From assembly GCA_940671915.1 (NCBI GenBank), contig CALNVZ010003434.1:20392741-20456740 (forward strand): a DNA stretch of 64,000 nucleotides, in the 5' to 3' direction. The DNA is from Paracentrotus lividus. Taxonomy: Eukaryota > Echinodermata > Echinoidea > Camarodonta > Echinidae. This document shows positions 12,533 through 24,500 of this stretch, piece by piece (within the stretch, counting starts at the first letter, position 1; every line of letters starts with the position of its first letter). Under the pieces are notes generated by a model. The model searched no databases. It was not told where the DNA came from and worked only from the letters and a program-made list of their open reading frames with translations. The translations under genes and the position numbers were made by a program.

Positions 12533-13119
12533 TTAAAGGGGACCAATACCCAAGGAAATAATCATTTTTATATGAAAGAGCACAATCAGAGGAGCAATTT
12601 AAAAAAAGTTTCATCAAAATCGGTTGTAAAATAAGAAAGTTATGGAAGTTTGAAAAGTCTCGTTTTACCTTCTATGGGGATCCTCAAACTGGCAACATCG
12701 GCTTCAAAATGGCCGATTTTATGGACAACTCTCCATTTGTTTTGTACACAAATTTTCAGATTTTCCCTATTTTCTTTCAAAATATGTCTTATTTACTTCT
12801 GAGCTCAAAATATGTCATGGAAAAATATATTTCACACAACATATGTTGAGCTCAGAAGGAGGTAAAACATATTTTGAAAGAAAATAGGGAAAATCTGAAA
12901 ATTTGTGTACAAAACCAATGGAGAGTTGTCCATAAAATCGGCCATTTTGAAAGTGATGTTGCCAATTTGAGGATCCCCATATAGGGTAAAACGAGACTTT
13001 TTAATCTTCCATAACTCTCTATTTATAACCGATTTAGATGAAACTTTATTTAAATTACTCCTCTCATTATGCTCTTTCCTATGAAAGTGATTATTTCCTT
13101 GGGTATTGGTTTCCTTTAA
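12533..13119. repeat. 587-bp palindromic fold-back element with TTAA ends
   Basis: The left arm starts ttaaaggggaccaataccc and the right arm ends gggtattggtttcctttaa. The arms match nearly throughout, for example ggggatcctcaaactggcaa against ttgccaatttgaggatcccc, and cttctgagctcaa against ttgagctcagaag near the centre at about 12822. No coding capacity. It lies about 390 bases upstream of the GPCR start. Confidence 0.9.
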
Positions 13120-13510
13120 CTTTCAACTATCGAATTTAGCAGTTGGGTCTCGGTTTCGCTCAAAACAATCATCCATCAAACTGTTTCTTATGAGTGTCTA
13201 TAAATACATAGTCACGTGACATAAACGAAAAAAGAAATTATCATGTAGATGGTTTCAGCAGCAGCTATATACCGTTGGTATATAAACAAGAGAATCATTT
13301 TACTGGTATCACCGAACCCTGAACTTATATATATATATAGTTCATACTTGCAAGAAATCTTTGGAACTACCAGCTATGTATTACCGATGAACGTTAATTG
13401 ATGAGATGACGATCGGATATTATTTGTGAATATTTCTTGTAATCGACTTCTTATAGAGTCATTTTTTTAAATATATAATCAAAGTAGAAGAATGTTGAGG
13501 ATTTAATACC

Positions 13511-14533
13511 ATGGGTATCATGAACGATTGTGACATCTTAACATCGGCAAACTTTTCAAACGCCACCGACCATGAGCCTTGGCCGACGTCATCCGATGTC
13601 GCCCTCGCAACGTTTTACGCTCTCCTGAGCCTGGTCATCGTCGTGAGTAACATCGGGAACCTGGTCGCACTTCCCCACGTCACGGCCGAGCTGGGCGCCA
13701 ACACCGTGTTCCTCTTCCGAGCGCTGGCGCTGGTCGATCTCCTTTCGGGAATCTTCGGAAGTGGTGGGAAATTTGTGGACATCGTTGTCCATCCCTCTGC
13801 AGAAGATCAGCTCGCGTACACGTCGATCCGATCTATTCTGAGCGTGATCTTTTTGAATTATTCCTTGCTTATTCTAGGATGTGTGAGCCTCAATCGGTAT
13901 TTGCTCATCGCCATGCCGTTCAGGTACAAGGTGGTGACTCATCGTAAGATGGTGATCGTACTGGTGGTCGTGTGTGTCTTCGGGGCTGTGCAGGCGTTGG
14001 TTGGATTCCTCTACAGTTACTTCATCCAGAAGAAAGCGGGCGAAACTCATTGCTACTTTCAAGTCAAGAACTGTGATCGTATTTATAGTGGATTTATCAT
14101 TCTCTACCTGTTCATACCATTTATCGTGACCACCGTCATCACCTTCACAAACCTCTGTCTTCTCGTCATCGTTCTCGATCACAAGCGTCGGATCAGGCAG
14201 CAGATGGAGGTCGTCAACGGCGGATCATCCCCTCCCACTGCTAAACAGCGCAATATCAAAGGCATAACGACACTTCTTATCGTAGTCCTCACCTTTTACT
14301 TATGTTGTGCTCCAGCTTTCATTTTCGATAGTTACAGAATGGCTACATCGAAGGGTGGGTGTCTTCCGAAAGCCTTCAACGACTTCTTCACGGCTCTTCT
14401 CTTCAGCAACAGTTGTATGAACTCGTTTATCTATCTCTTCACTATGAAATCATTCCGGGATGCTTTCAAGAGAACGCTTACATGTGGTCGATGGGTGACA
14501 AATAGTGGATACCCTCATACGGAAATAAGCTAG
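13511..14533 (+). CDS. Rhodopsin-class seven-transmembrane receptor (orphan, intronless)
   Basis: One uninterrupted 340-residue frame. Seven hydrophobic segments are visible, with a short N-terminus bearing two N-glycosylation sequons (Asn14, Asn17). Class A landmarks: GN in TM1, Asp76 (2.50), the 128-NRY-130 motif in place of DRY, FIPFIV in TM5, 262-FYLCCAP-268 in place of FxxCWxP, and 304-NSFIY-308 in place of NPxxY. The usual TM3 cysteine (3.25) is absent, whereas ECL2 has Cys181 and Cys188 close together, as in S1P/LPA/cannabinoid receptors. A basic intracellular tail (FRDAFKRTLTCGRW) follows TM7. Single-exon divergent receptors of this kind form large sea urchin families proposed to be chemosensory. 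Ligand and G protein cannot be read from sequence. A start at 13520 is possible, but 13511 (accATGg) has the better context. Confidence 0.93.
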   Translation: MGIMNDCDILTSANFSNATDHEPWPTSSDVALATFYALLSLVIVVSNIGNLVALPHVTAELGANTVFLFRALALVDLLSGIFGSGGKFVDIVVHPSAEDQLAYTSIRSILSVIFLNYSLLILGCVSLNRYLLIAMPFRYKVVTHRKMVIVLVVVCVFGAVQALVGFLYSYFIQKKAGETHCYFQVKNCDRIYSGFIILYLFIPFIVTTVITFTNLCLLVIVLDHKRRIRQQMEVVNGGSSPPTAKQRNIKGITTLLIVVLTFYLCCAPAFIFDSYRMATSKGGCLPKAFNDFFTALLFSNSCMNSFIYLFTMKSFRDAFKRTLTCGRWVTNSGYPHTEIS

Positions 14534-14748
14534 GTCTATATCAATGAGGTCTGAAAAATATAGTTTATGATTTAAAAGTGAAACCCAATCATCATCTTCA
14601 GGGCATCTGTTTGTTTCTGGAGACAATTGCTATTGGTTTCTATTGCAATTTAAAGGGTTTGTCAGTTTATAATGGTGATATAGTTTATAGAAATGCATGG
14701 CTTTTGCCACTTTTTAATTGTATTTTTGCCTGAGGTGGAGTGACGGGA

Positions 14749-14754
14749 AATAAA
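14749..14754 (+). terminator. Candidate poly(A) signal for the GPCR
   Basis: AATAAA lies about 215 bases after the GPCR stop codon, the first such hexamer downstream. Its use is unproven. Confidence 0.35.
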
Positions 14755-14910
14755 AGCCAATATCCAGACATGATAAACCCGTGCAACTGTTTTTATAGTG
14801 TCATATAGATCCTTGTAACTAAATGGGATGTTTACCCTGGAATTTAATTAGTTTTGAAGAAAAAAAATCATCTCGGCAGTCACATTACATCAATTTATGT
14901 AGGTTTAAGA

Positions 14911-15082
14911 TAGGCTGTGTTTCACCAAGTCGTTTGTAAGTTACGAATGACTTTACGAACGACTGGTGATCAGTTTCATCTACTAAAATAATGATTAAGC
15001 ATGACTATAGCACCCAAGAACATGTTCCAGTCGTTCATAAAGCCATTCGTAACTTTACGACCAACTTGGAGACACACCCCAA
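14911..15082. repeat. Fold-back element (caccaagtcgttNgtaa family)
   Basis: The left arm gtttcaccaagtcgtttgta and the right arm cgtaactttacgaccaactt are inverted copies around a short centre. A second copy is at 42961-43131 with the same arms. Confidence 0.8.
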
Positions 15083-15839
15083 ATACCATATATTTTTGTT
15101 AAAACAAGTGGTATGCATTATAATTATATCCTGTTCACTTCAAATTGTAATTTTTTCGCAATAAGAACACCCATAATATATCAGGAATGAGGATTGACAA
15201 TGGCTAGCATGTATATAAAAAATATTTCGTTTTTATTAATTGTATAAATGTCATTGACGCAATAGTATTATAATGCAAAGGATTATATATTTGAAATATA
15301 AAATGTTCTATCGTGTATTCATCATTCCATATCCAGTTTAGCAGTTGTGAACGAATTGATTTATGAAATCGTGAGAACTGTCAATTGAAGCGATATTCTA
15401 AGAACACAAAATGGTGTCTAGAGATATAATATTTCATTGGCACCACTGACTAGTTCATTAGTTGGAAGAAATGGATAAAAGAAAATCAGTTTGTGAGCAA
15501 GAGTATATATTCTCATAGGATTTCTTATGCCTCAAATGTAACTTGAAACCATTGGGGTGTCTCTTATAAACATAATATTCATATGGGTGTTGCTAAATAT
15601 CTCCAAGAAGGCCTAAAACGGATCGCCAACGTTTATTTGTTTCATAAAGTTTGGGATGGGAAAATATCAATAATATGTCATTAATAAGTCTGAATCTGGG
15701 ATACAAGAAGATAATCTAAATTTCAGGTGAAATACACACTTTCATTGTTATGATGCGAACATAAGATTTAATTGAAAATTCAAAAGTTTTTAAGAATAAA
15801 AAACTTTCAGAGAAAAAATAAATCATCAAGAAAGAATCA
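15083..15839. other. Intergenic, no gene seen
   Basis: AT-rich sequence without exon-like frames or recognised repeats. Confidence 0.5.
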
Positions 15840-16242
15840 TTAAAGGGAATCTAGTGTAGTGGGAAAGGTGAACCATGGGTCAAGAAAATAATTGTGAGCT
15901 TTCAAATTATTTTTGAGGTATTTAGGAAGAATTATATTGTAGGAAGATCCACTGAAAAGGATTGCTTTTCAGATGCCCTCATAATGATAATATGACCAAA
16001 AAAGCTGAAATGTGCGGGTCCCGCACATGTGAGCACATGGCCATGTAGTCCCATACATGCATTTTTGAGTGCAGTGCATGTTACTCTTAGAAGAATTTGG
16101 TAAATTTCTCATCATTTTCTACATTCCAAAACCTCGAATCATTAAATAATTCTTAGGTGCATTGTTATCAACCTTTCCAATCACTTTGAGAAGGTTTCTT
16201 TCATGATTCCATCTCATGACTACAACACTAGATTAGCTTTAA
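15840..16242 (-). repeat. TTAA-type MITE copy, inverted
   Basis: Reads ttaaagggaatctagtgtag at the left and ends ctagattagctttaa at the right. It is the inverted complement of 43720-44120 and 1-406, more diverged than those two. Length is about 403 bases. Confidence 0.8.
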
Positions 16243-18788
16243 TGATTCACCAACATTCATGGACTTTACTTGTCTAAAAGTTTACAGTTACATGTAGATT
16301 CTAAATGGCAATTCAGAAATTTTAAGAAAAAAATATTTATTAGAGACTGCATTTTTCAATTATGCATGATCAAAATCATGTGAAAATGGATAGATTATTA
16401 GAAGTAGTGTACATACTCGCTCTTTATTCAGTTGACAAAAATTGAATTAAATCAAAAGGTGTACTTTGGTTTGAATTTTTTACTGCACATTTTGTCGGCG
16501 TCATTTTATTAATGAAAACCGTTTTATTAGATAATGTACTTTTACCAAGGGGGCGTCGACCAGTGGAGAAGGGGGTCGTGCCCCTCACGAATGTTTAGGA
16601 GGGAATATTATATCAAAATGGGCAGTGGGGGACACGGTCCCCAAAGGGGGCTAATTAAAGGGGAATGTGGGCAAATGTTTTTTTTCTCTCTCTCTCTCTC
16701 TCTCTCTCTCATATCTCTCTTCTCTTCCTCTCCTCTCTCTCCTTCTCTCATTTTTAGTCATATTTTGTTAATATCCGGGAATGTTTCGCTCCCCCAAGAC
16801 CAACCTTTTTTTTTCAGGGGGGGGGTTCGAGTTTAAATAAAATGGGAGAGGTCGGGGAAGGTTAAAACTCGAACCGAGGTCAACAAATTTTTCAAATGAA
16901 GAACCATTTTTGTTTTTGATACATACCCTCATGGATTTGCTATAATGGAATGATATATCTATGAAAATTTATTATTTTGATATGTCATGCAATAAAGGGA
17001 CCCTGTGGGAGGGTATAAATATCATTAAATTTAACAAAAACACCCCAATCGCTAATGTCCCCTCACACTTGGCTTAACTTTCACAATATTCCTTTCTGGT
17101 ATAAATATGAAGTACCTGCAAAATTACAAATGCAAAATTCGTCTCCCATCTTTCCGTCTTCTGTTTTAATGGTTATTTAGTTTTTTAACGGAAATCATAA
17201 ATCAAGTTTTCCCTATTTTCCTAGTTTGTTTTGCAAGTCGTTTACACTTAAATGCATGGACAAAAATAGTCAAGATGGGGTCATGTGGTATTTTATTACT
17301 GTCTGTAGGTTACTTTTTTTTATTACAAATGTTATTGAATTGTGAAACTTCATCGGGGTGTACAAATGTTTTTATGGCATCATATTATCTACATGACATT
17401 TCCTTCAACGCATCATATGAATAATTACACGACTAGGGTATATCAATATGGCGTTTTAATGATAAATTCAGATTGTGGCGCAAATATCCAGTCGCTGTTG
17501 ATATCCACAATGGCCACATTCGCCCTCGGGGGGGGGGGGTAACGAACGTTAAACACACATGCTAATTTTCTAAAAGGATAAAGAATTGGCGCCTGTGTCC
17601 CTCCCCATCAAAATGATTATGGACTTGTAGACTTTTCAGTTTATTGCCATTTTCGGATTAGCGAACCTTATTCAAGTTTTAGATTAATGAATCGTATTCC
17701 ATTTCTAATTAAGGACATCCTTTAAATTTTCGGAAATCAAACTCTTCGAACATAACAGACTGAATAACCATAATAACGAACCTTCGGATAACGAACCTCT
17801 CTATAAAGAGATGTAAGAGGTACTGAGTATCAGAGGGCGTTTATTATAAGTCAATGGCCTTCCAACTGTTAGGAGATGATTTATTGCTTCAAATTTATGA
17901 TCGTTTTTATATTGAATATTATTCGTATTTACTGGGCAGTATTTATTTTGTATTCGTACATCACTATTTTTATTATTTATTATATTATATGCATATCATA
18001 TATATATGCATCTCATATCTATGTATATAACAAAATAATGATTCAATCAATTTTCATCGTATTAAGATGGAAATAAGCAAAAATTATTTCGGAAATTATA
18101 AGGGTATGTAGATACCCTTTGATGGTTGGTATAAAAATGACCTGATATCAATGAAGTTTTATTTCTGTTTTCGATTCTTATTTCTTATATGAAATTATAT
18201 TTTCCCTCGAGATCATTTTCCCTCAGCGCTGAGCGCTTTGAAGAAAATAATCAATTCGGGAAAATATAAATTCGTCGGGGATTTCAAATTGTTAGAATAA
18301 ACCTTTAAAAGTCAATATAATCTATGTATAATTTTTTATCTTCATAGAAATATACAAAAGGCTGAATTTCCACTATAGTTTCTTCTGTACTTACCTTATT
18401 AGACCTATGTAATAGAAAAAGCTGTCAGTATATTCAGAAAATGCACAAAAAAGTACTGGTATATGACAACAACTAAAAATCTTGACTTTCAGCTAAGTCT
18501 AGATAGACCACAATGCAATTTCAAAACTAATTTATCAAAATTTAATATTTTAGTGTCGGTTCCATTTTAAAAAATAGTGCGGGATTTATTGGTACTCGAA
18601 TAATGAAAAATAAAGACATGATTTCACAAGAATTTGCCTCAGAGTCCACTTGCACAAAAAAAAAAAAGAAGAAAAGAAATTACCTTTAAATCTAAAAGTG
18701 TTGAATCATTTGTTTTATGTTTTTACTGTCTGAGGGCCAATAGGCAGCTAATGTTGACTTTTGCCCGCCCCCCCCCCTTCCACTCAGG
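16243..18788. other. Intergenic, no gene seen
   Basis: Contains a (tc)n run at 16685-16745, several G homopolymers (about 16817, 17529) and diverged gttcgttaatccgaa units at 17645-17800. No supportable gene. Confidence 0.5.
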
Positions 18789-19189
18789 GTCAACCATACA
18801 CGTATATGCTCGTTCCCGATTTCTTGGGAAAAGGGGTATATTTTAGGGGCTCAGGTAAGGAATATTCCGAAAATATTGAGATGGGAGTCTTTTAGCAATG
18901 TCTCCCCAAACTATTTTTAATTAGGGGTACTTTTCATTAAAAAAAAAAAATCCTGAAATAGGGTACGGAATATGGTCCAAAACCTGTGAAAAGGGGGCTT
19001 ATTTTGCTGGTCCTCCTCCAAAAGTCTTGATAGCGGGGTAATTTTGATGCAGCTTCTCTCCCCCCCCCCAAAAAAAAAAAAAAAAAAATGTAATAGGGGG
19101 TAATTTTGACACGGCTTCTCTTTCAAAAACCAATGATAGAGGGTATCTCTAAAAATCCGGAACGAACATTATATACGTGTATGGTTGAC
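18789..19189. repeat. MITE with gtcaaccatacacgta ends
   Basis: The left end gtcaaccatacacgtatatg is the inverse of the right end tatacgtgtatggttgac. The interior holds short tandem units (ggggtaattttgacacggct and relatives). A second copy is at 25821-26302. Confidence 0.8.
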
Positions 19190-19669
19190 TACCTGAGGTG
19201 GGGTTGTGGGGGGGCCTTTCTGTTTAATAATGTAACATTATTTTGTTTCATTTAAGAGTAGTGACACCAAAATAAGAGATTACATTCATGATAAAATGCG
19301 GATATCAAATTTTCATCAGTATCAATTATTCCCTAACTTAGAAATGCTGATTCACATGATTGTTATTCTAATTTTATGAAATTGATGTTTAAAAGAAATA
19401 CTCTCATCATTTGTCTTCTTTTTTCTTTGTTTCATGCAGTATAGCCATGGTATTCATTAACAGCTTATGCATACATGTACCAGGAAAAATATGTATGATT
19501 AAATAATGAAAGTATTTTATTCGTTTGTTTGCGTGAATTATCATCTTTAGGGGGAAGGTCACCGGAAATTCAATGCTTTAAGATAAAACCCTCATGGAAA
19601 GGTGAATCGTGAAAAACTTCATTGCAAAAACAATGGTGTTGAATCTAAGACCGGGCGAGTTCCAATATA
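19190..19669. other. Intergenic, no gene seen
   Basis: AT-rich sequence without exon-like frames, ending at the left edge of the composite palindrome. Confidence 0.5.
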
Positions 19670-19972
19670 CCAAGTAGGTCAGGAAAAAAATAGATACCTA
19701 GACAAATAATGTCATTAAAAAGAAAAACAAATTATAAACTCCAAATTATTAGACATATTCTGAAAGAGCAACTCTTTCTGCATCTTTTGGTACCGATTCT
19801 GTGTGTTATATCTTTATGATAGGATGAACACGGCGCATTGTTTGCGAACATGTAAATTTCGAATTATTGTGCAAAAGTGGCTGTAAAATAAAAACAACAA
19901 AAGCTATCGAAAAAGCAACTCCATCCTGATTGAAATTTTAACAAAAATATCTTGCACTAAAACGTATCAGGA

Positions 19973-20290
19973 CATCTCCCCCGGAGGACAACTCCCCCGG
20001 GGACAACTCCCGGAGGACAGCTCCCCCGGAGGACATCTCCCCCGGAGGACAACTCCCCCAGAGGACAACTCCTCCGCAGGACAACTCCCCCGCAGGACAT
20101 TTCCCCCGGAGGACAGGTCCCCCGATGAAAACTCCCCTGGAGGACAAGTCCCACAGAGGACATCCCCAGAGTACAACTCCCCCGGAGGACAACTCCCCCG
20201 GAGGACAACTCCCCCAGAGGACAACTCCCCATGAGGACAACTCCCCTGGAGGACAAGTCCCCCGCAGGACAACTCAACCACTCCGGAGAA
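19973..20290. repeat. 16-bp minisatellite, left arm
   Basis: About 19 copies of ggacaactcccccgga with small changes. Because 16 is not a multiple of three and stops are rare, three minus-strand frames stay open together; none is likely to be a protein. Confidence 0.9.
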
Positions 20291-20299
20291 CAGATCCAC

Positions 20300-21700
20300 C
20301 TGGACTCGTTAATTTTTGCTCCATTTGCGATTTAAAAAAAACAAAAAAAAACGAAATAGCCATTTATGGAAATACAAAATCTTTGGTAATTTTTGTTTTT
20401 TCCGGGGAAGGGTGTTAAAGTTTGGCAGCTGTAGAGGCGCACTGCTATCGGAACCGAATTTTATTGTCAAAAGAGAGAGAGAGAGAGAGATATCAACTTC
20501 AATCTTAAATCACCATAGGAAGATGATCTGATTAGATTTTAGAGTATGTCAGGCCCGTAACTAGGATTTTTGCGGGGGTTCGAAATTTGAAAACAATGAT
20601 CCTTTTGAAGGGATGCTTTTTAAGCGCGAAGCGCGAGCCGAAAATTTTGACTAAAATGACCCGAAGCGGTATATTTTTTACTTTTACGGGTTTTTTTGTT
20701 GTTGTTATTCTTTTACAAACGGTGACGACCACCTTTCTTTTAGCAAAAAAAAAAAAGAGAAGATTTTCGAGCGAGAAGAAGTGGAAAACTTTATATCACA
20801 CCTCTTATTATACAAAAATACATGTACATAATTTGATACACGGGTTTTGTTTTGTCTTGGCTTGTTTCAGCAAATGTTTTAGAATTATAAATGTTTTCAT
20901 CGGATATGTTGACGGAAATACTGGAAAATTGGTTGATATTCCGAGATGTTTTAATTTTCATCTACTTCTGGAGTTATTTTTATACCAACACTAGTTGCAA
21001 TAACACCCTCTTATGATAGCGAACACACGGCATGAATGCAAAGCTGTGCAAGTGCATACTTATGAATACACACCATTCAGATATGAATATTCGGTTTGTT
21101 TTGGATAAAATTATGTAAAACAATTGTCTGTAAAATCGTAAACCCAATGACAATGATTGTATTACATATTCCTGTAAAAACTGACAAAACAGCAGATGAT
21201 GTTTGAATTGATTTTTGTGAATTTCTGTTTGATAAAATAAAATTGTTCTCGTTTAAACTTTTGCGCCCGTTCTAATTTGTTTTATGTGTCATCAATTATT
21301 AATTAAAGCTTAATTATCGTGGCTAGCGCCCCCCCCCCCTTGCTGAAAACGACTAGAGATATGTAGGCCAACTCGCCCTTCGTTCTCTTTCTACTAAGGT
21401 AGGCTTCATATCTAAGTTCCCCATTTAGTATCCTTCCTTTTTGCAACATTTCTTTTACTTCTTGCATTATTCATATTTACCCTTTTATGAAGGTCAATTT
21501 CGTGCGGTACCTCTGATCTGCCAAACCTAACAACCTTTGAGGAAGAGTAGCCATTCATAGATTGGAAGGAGTGGTCCCAATGGATGATTAGCAATTAAAA
21601 CAAACCATTCCCATTCCCGCTTGTCATTACAGAAGGGTACATCTCCATGTGAAAGTATGTAATGATTATAACAGAAAGAAAAACCAAGGGGTAGCATAAA
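20300..21700. other. Insert in left palindrome arm
   Basis: This segment lacks a partner in the right arm. It contains gcgcgaagcgcgagc near 20621, a motif also seen at 62935 and 63120, and short spurious frames. It may be a later insertion. Confidence 0.5.
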
Positions 21701-22694
21701 ATCAATATACACTGTTCTCATAAAGGTGGAAATAATTTTTTCTGGCTTAAGCGACATATTGTGCTCTGTTATTAATTTCTTGAATGTGTTTGTCACCGCT
21801 TTCACTTCTGGGATCCTGTGTATATCTTGGACGTTCCCTCAACCCTTCACGGGGATTTTTCTTCAAAAAGTTGTCACTCCCAGAAGATGCCATTTTCGTC
21901 ATTTTTTTAATTTTTGGGGCCTTTTTGTTCACGAACCCACCAAGCCCCCTCAGTCCTACCCCAAGGAAACACATCTGAGATGGAGATTTGTATATTTTTC
22001 TTTAAATTAAATCTAGATAATGGTTACAGTCTGCTCTTTGTCTAGGGGGGCGCTCAAAATTATTTTGATTGGGTTCAACATTCATTTTATCTCATTTTAC
22101 ACCATAGATATTCTATCTTCACTAAATTGTATTGCAAAATCTAAACCAAACATAAATCAAAATCAAATATAATCAATAATAAATATTTACAGCCTTGTCA
22201 TCAAGGCTAAACAAAATTTAAGGAAAATAGATATTTAAGGGTTAAGGTGGTTTTTTCATTTCTTTTCTTTCCAGCATAAAGATGAAATAAAATATCCGGA
22301 TTTTCACCAATCTCGTTTTTTACTTCAACCCCTCCCTAGACAAGAGACCTTAGCCTGTCCCCAGAAATATAGATTTAACTTAAAGAACGATATAAAACAA
22401 TACATCTTAGTCGCATTTCCTGGGGGTAGACTGAGGGGCTTGATCGCCGGGAAAACAAAAAGGGCCCCAAAATGAGAAAAAATGACAAAAATGGCATCAC
22501 GGGGGTTACAAAACTTTTTTGGAAAAAGGTCCACGTGAGGGTTGGGAAATGTCCAAGATATAGCCAGTGTACCAAAAAGTAAAAGCAACACAAACATATT
22601 CAAGAAATTAAAGTCAGGGCAAAATCATGTCGCTCTAGCACAAAAAAATATTCCACCTTTATGACGACAGTGTATAAAGCATTTAAAGTGAGGG

Positions 22695-22930
22695 GAGATG
22701 TCATCCGGAGGAGTTGCCCTTGGGGGCACCTGTCCTCGGGGAGATGTCCTGCGGGGGAGTTGCCCTCGGGGGAGTTGTCCTCCAGGGGAGTGTCTCCAGG
22801 GAGCTCTCCTCCGGGGGAGCTGTCTTGGGGAGATGTCTGCGGGGAGTTGTCCTGCGGGGGAGTTGTCCTCCAGGAGTGTCCTTCCGGGGAGTTGTCCCGG
22901 GGAGTTGTCCTCCGGGGGAGCTGTCCTAGA
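22695..22930. repeat. 16-bp minisatellite, right arm (inverted)
   Basis: About 14 copies of tccgggggagttgtcc, the reverse complement of the left-arm unit at 19973-20290, more diverged and with variable unit length. Confidence 0.88.
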
Positions 22931-23458
22931 ACCGAACTAAAATAACTTGGCAGGAGTGTTCGACTACATTTTGTGTTAAAATGAGATAAATCTGTAGAGT
23001 CACGCATGAGTGAGTACACGTCAAAGACAAAATAATAACTTTTCAAAAGTATTAAGAGGCCTTTTTAGGTCTGTCAGTGACAATTTACTATTTGATGTGT
23101 ACTCATTCATCGATTCCTTGATGAATCAATCTCATTTTTACACAGAATCTAGTCGATAACTGTAACAACACCCGTGTCAAGTTATTTGGCTCAACACATT
23201 TTCGTTAAAAAGTTATGATATTTTATTCAGGATGGAGTTGCCTTTTTTCTCAGCTTTTGTTGCTTCAATTTTATTACCACTCTTGCACAATTCGAAATTT
23301 ACATGTTCGCAAACAATGCACCATAGCGTAAGGATGTAACACACAAAATTGGTACCAAAAGATGCGGAAAGCGTTTCTCTTTCAGAATATGTATAATTAT
23401 TTGAAGTTTATAATTGACAGTTGTCTAGGTGTCTATTTTTTTCTGACTCACTCGGTGG

Positions 23459-24400
23459 AAGACCCAAGCAATGTTAAATTAGCACGCAGTGTTAGTTTTA
23501 AAGTACACCACTGGCACTGCTGGGTGTTATTTTAACACTGCATGCATTTTTTTTTTTTGCAGGTTCTAATTTCCATGTGACACATGATATGTCTAGTGCT
23601 TTTATCTGACACCACACAGGTGTTGATTTGATTCTTTGTGTAAATTTAACAAAAGGCTGTGGATGTGGGCCCTCATTTGAATTGGCCGACTTGGTGATAG
23701 AATGTCAAATTAACTTCATAAAATGAAGCGATTAGTGTTGTATTTTTTGTAATTATAGGCATCTAGTCCCCCAAAAGAATATATACACTTTTGAAATTGC
23801 TGCAACATTAAAATATTCAATATCTATTTCGCAAAGAATACATATCAAATAACCAGCTGAATAACAAAGCATATTATTGTACAAATCTTTGTCTAACGAT
23901 TGTAAAGAGCTGTCTATATATGCATGATTGACACCAGTCTGAGTTACATTGGAGTAAATCAAGAAAAAATATTTTTTTATGTATTTGTCCAGTAGGATTT
24001 TCGGTAAGTTTCATTTCAGGCACTTCTCGTTGATTAGGGCTGTAAATTAAAACAAATAAATAATAAATTTTTAAAAACGGAAAGAAGGTGAACTTCTTCC
24101 GCTTCATATTAATTAATTAATAGGCTAATTATATGACATAATTCAGATGTTTAAAACTTCTAAATTTGAGACGTGAGAAATACTGTACATTTCAATATTT
24201 TGGCTTTATATAAATAATACGCCTGCCCTGGAAATACCTCGAAACAATATCAAGGATAGATGTTAATATTATTATATAGTTTCGGTTATTCTATAGATCA
24301 TTGTTTTCTCTCTGACAGTCTCAGTAATATAATCGGCCAGTTCTTGTTTCCTTCAGTTCTTTGTCCTACTTTCAAGCATTGGATACCAACTTTGCCCTCA
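23459..24400. other. Intergenic, no gene seen
   Basis: AT-rich sequence without recognisable features. Confidence 0.5.
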
Positions 24401-24402
24401 CA

Positions 24403-24500
24403 CATACACCAACACGCAACCACAAACACAACCCACACACACCACACATACACCCACCACACACACACACACACACAACACAACATAACACACAACACAC
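24403..24500. repeat. (ca)n-rich microsatellite
   Basis: An interrupted cacaca/acaccaca tract about 100 bases long. Confidence 0.85.

Larger units (their letters stand above)
19670..23458. mobile_element. Composite palindromic element with minisatellite arms
   Basis: The outer arms are inverted copies: about 19675-19975 (gtcaggaaaaaaatag, cgaacatgtaaatttcgaat) against 22935-23455 (attcgaaatttacatgttcg, ctatttttttctgac). Next inward in each arm is a 16-bp minisatellite (19973-20290 and 22695-22930). Then come inverted blocks at about 21700-22015 and 22370-22670 (catcttggac-type phrases, ttggggcctttttgtt). The left arm is interrupted by about 1.4 kb (20300-21700) that has no partner on the right. 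No transposase frame is seen. The layout recalls the fold-back transposons (TU class) described in sea urchins; this link is inference. Confidence 0.75.

Noticed and set aside
13589-14182. Minus-strand frames under the GPCR
   Set aside because: Antisense shadows of the receptor coding sequence; Asp/His-rich with no family features.
19938-20299. Three overlapping minus-strand frames of 100-110 codons
   Set aside because: They are all readings of the 16-bp minisatellite, with the same peptide pattern repeating in each frame.
21726-22010. Frames in the inner palindrome arms whose peptides look alike (SWTFP, DAIFVIF)
   Set aside because: The likeness follows from the two arms being inverted DNA copies; stops and frame changes differ between arms, so coding selection is not supported.
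19973-22930. CRISPR array possibility for the short regular repeats
   Set aside because: Units are contiguous with no unique spacers, and the window is eukaryotic.
22600-23046. 148-codon minus-strand frame and matching plus-strand frames
   Set aside because: Also generated by the inverted 16-bp minisatellite, with no start context or family similarity.
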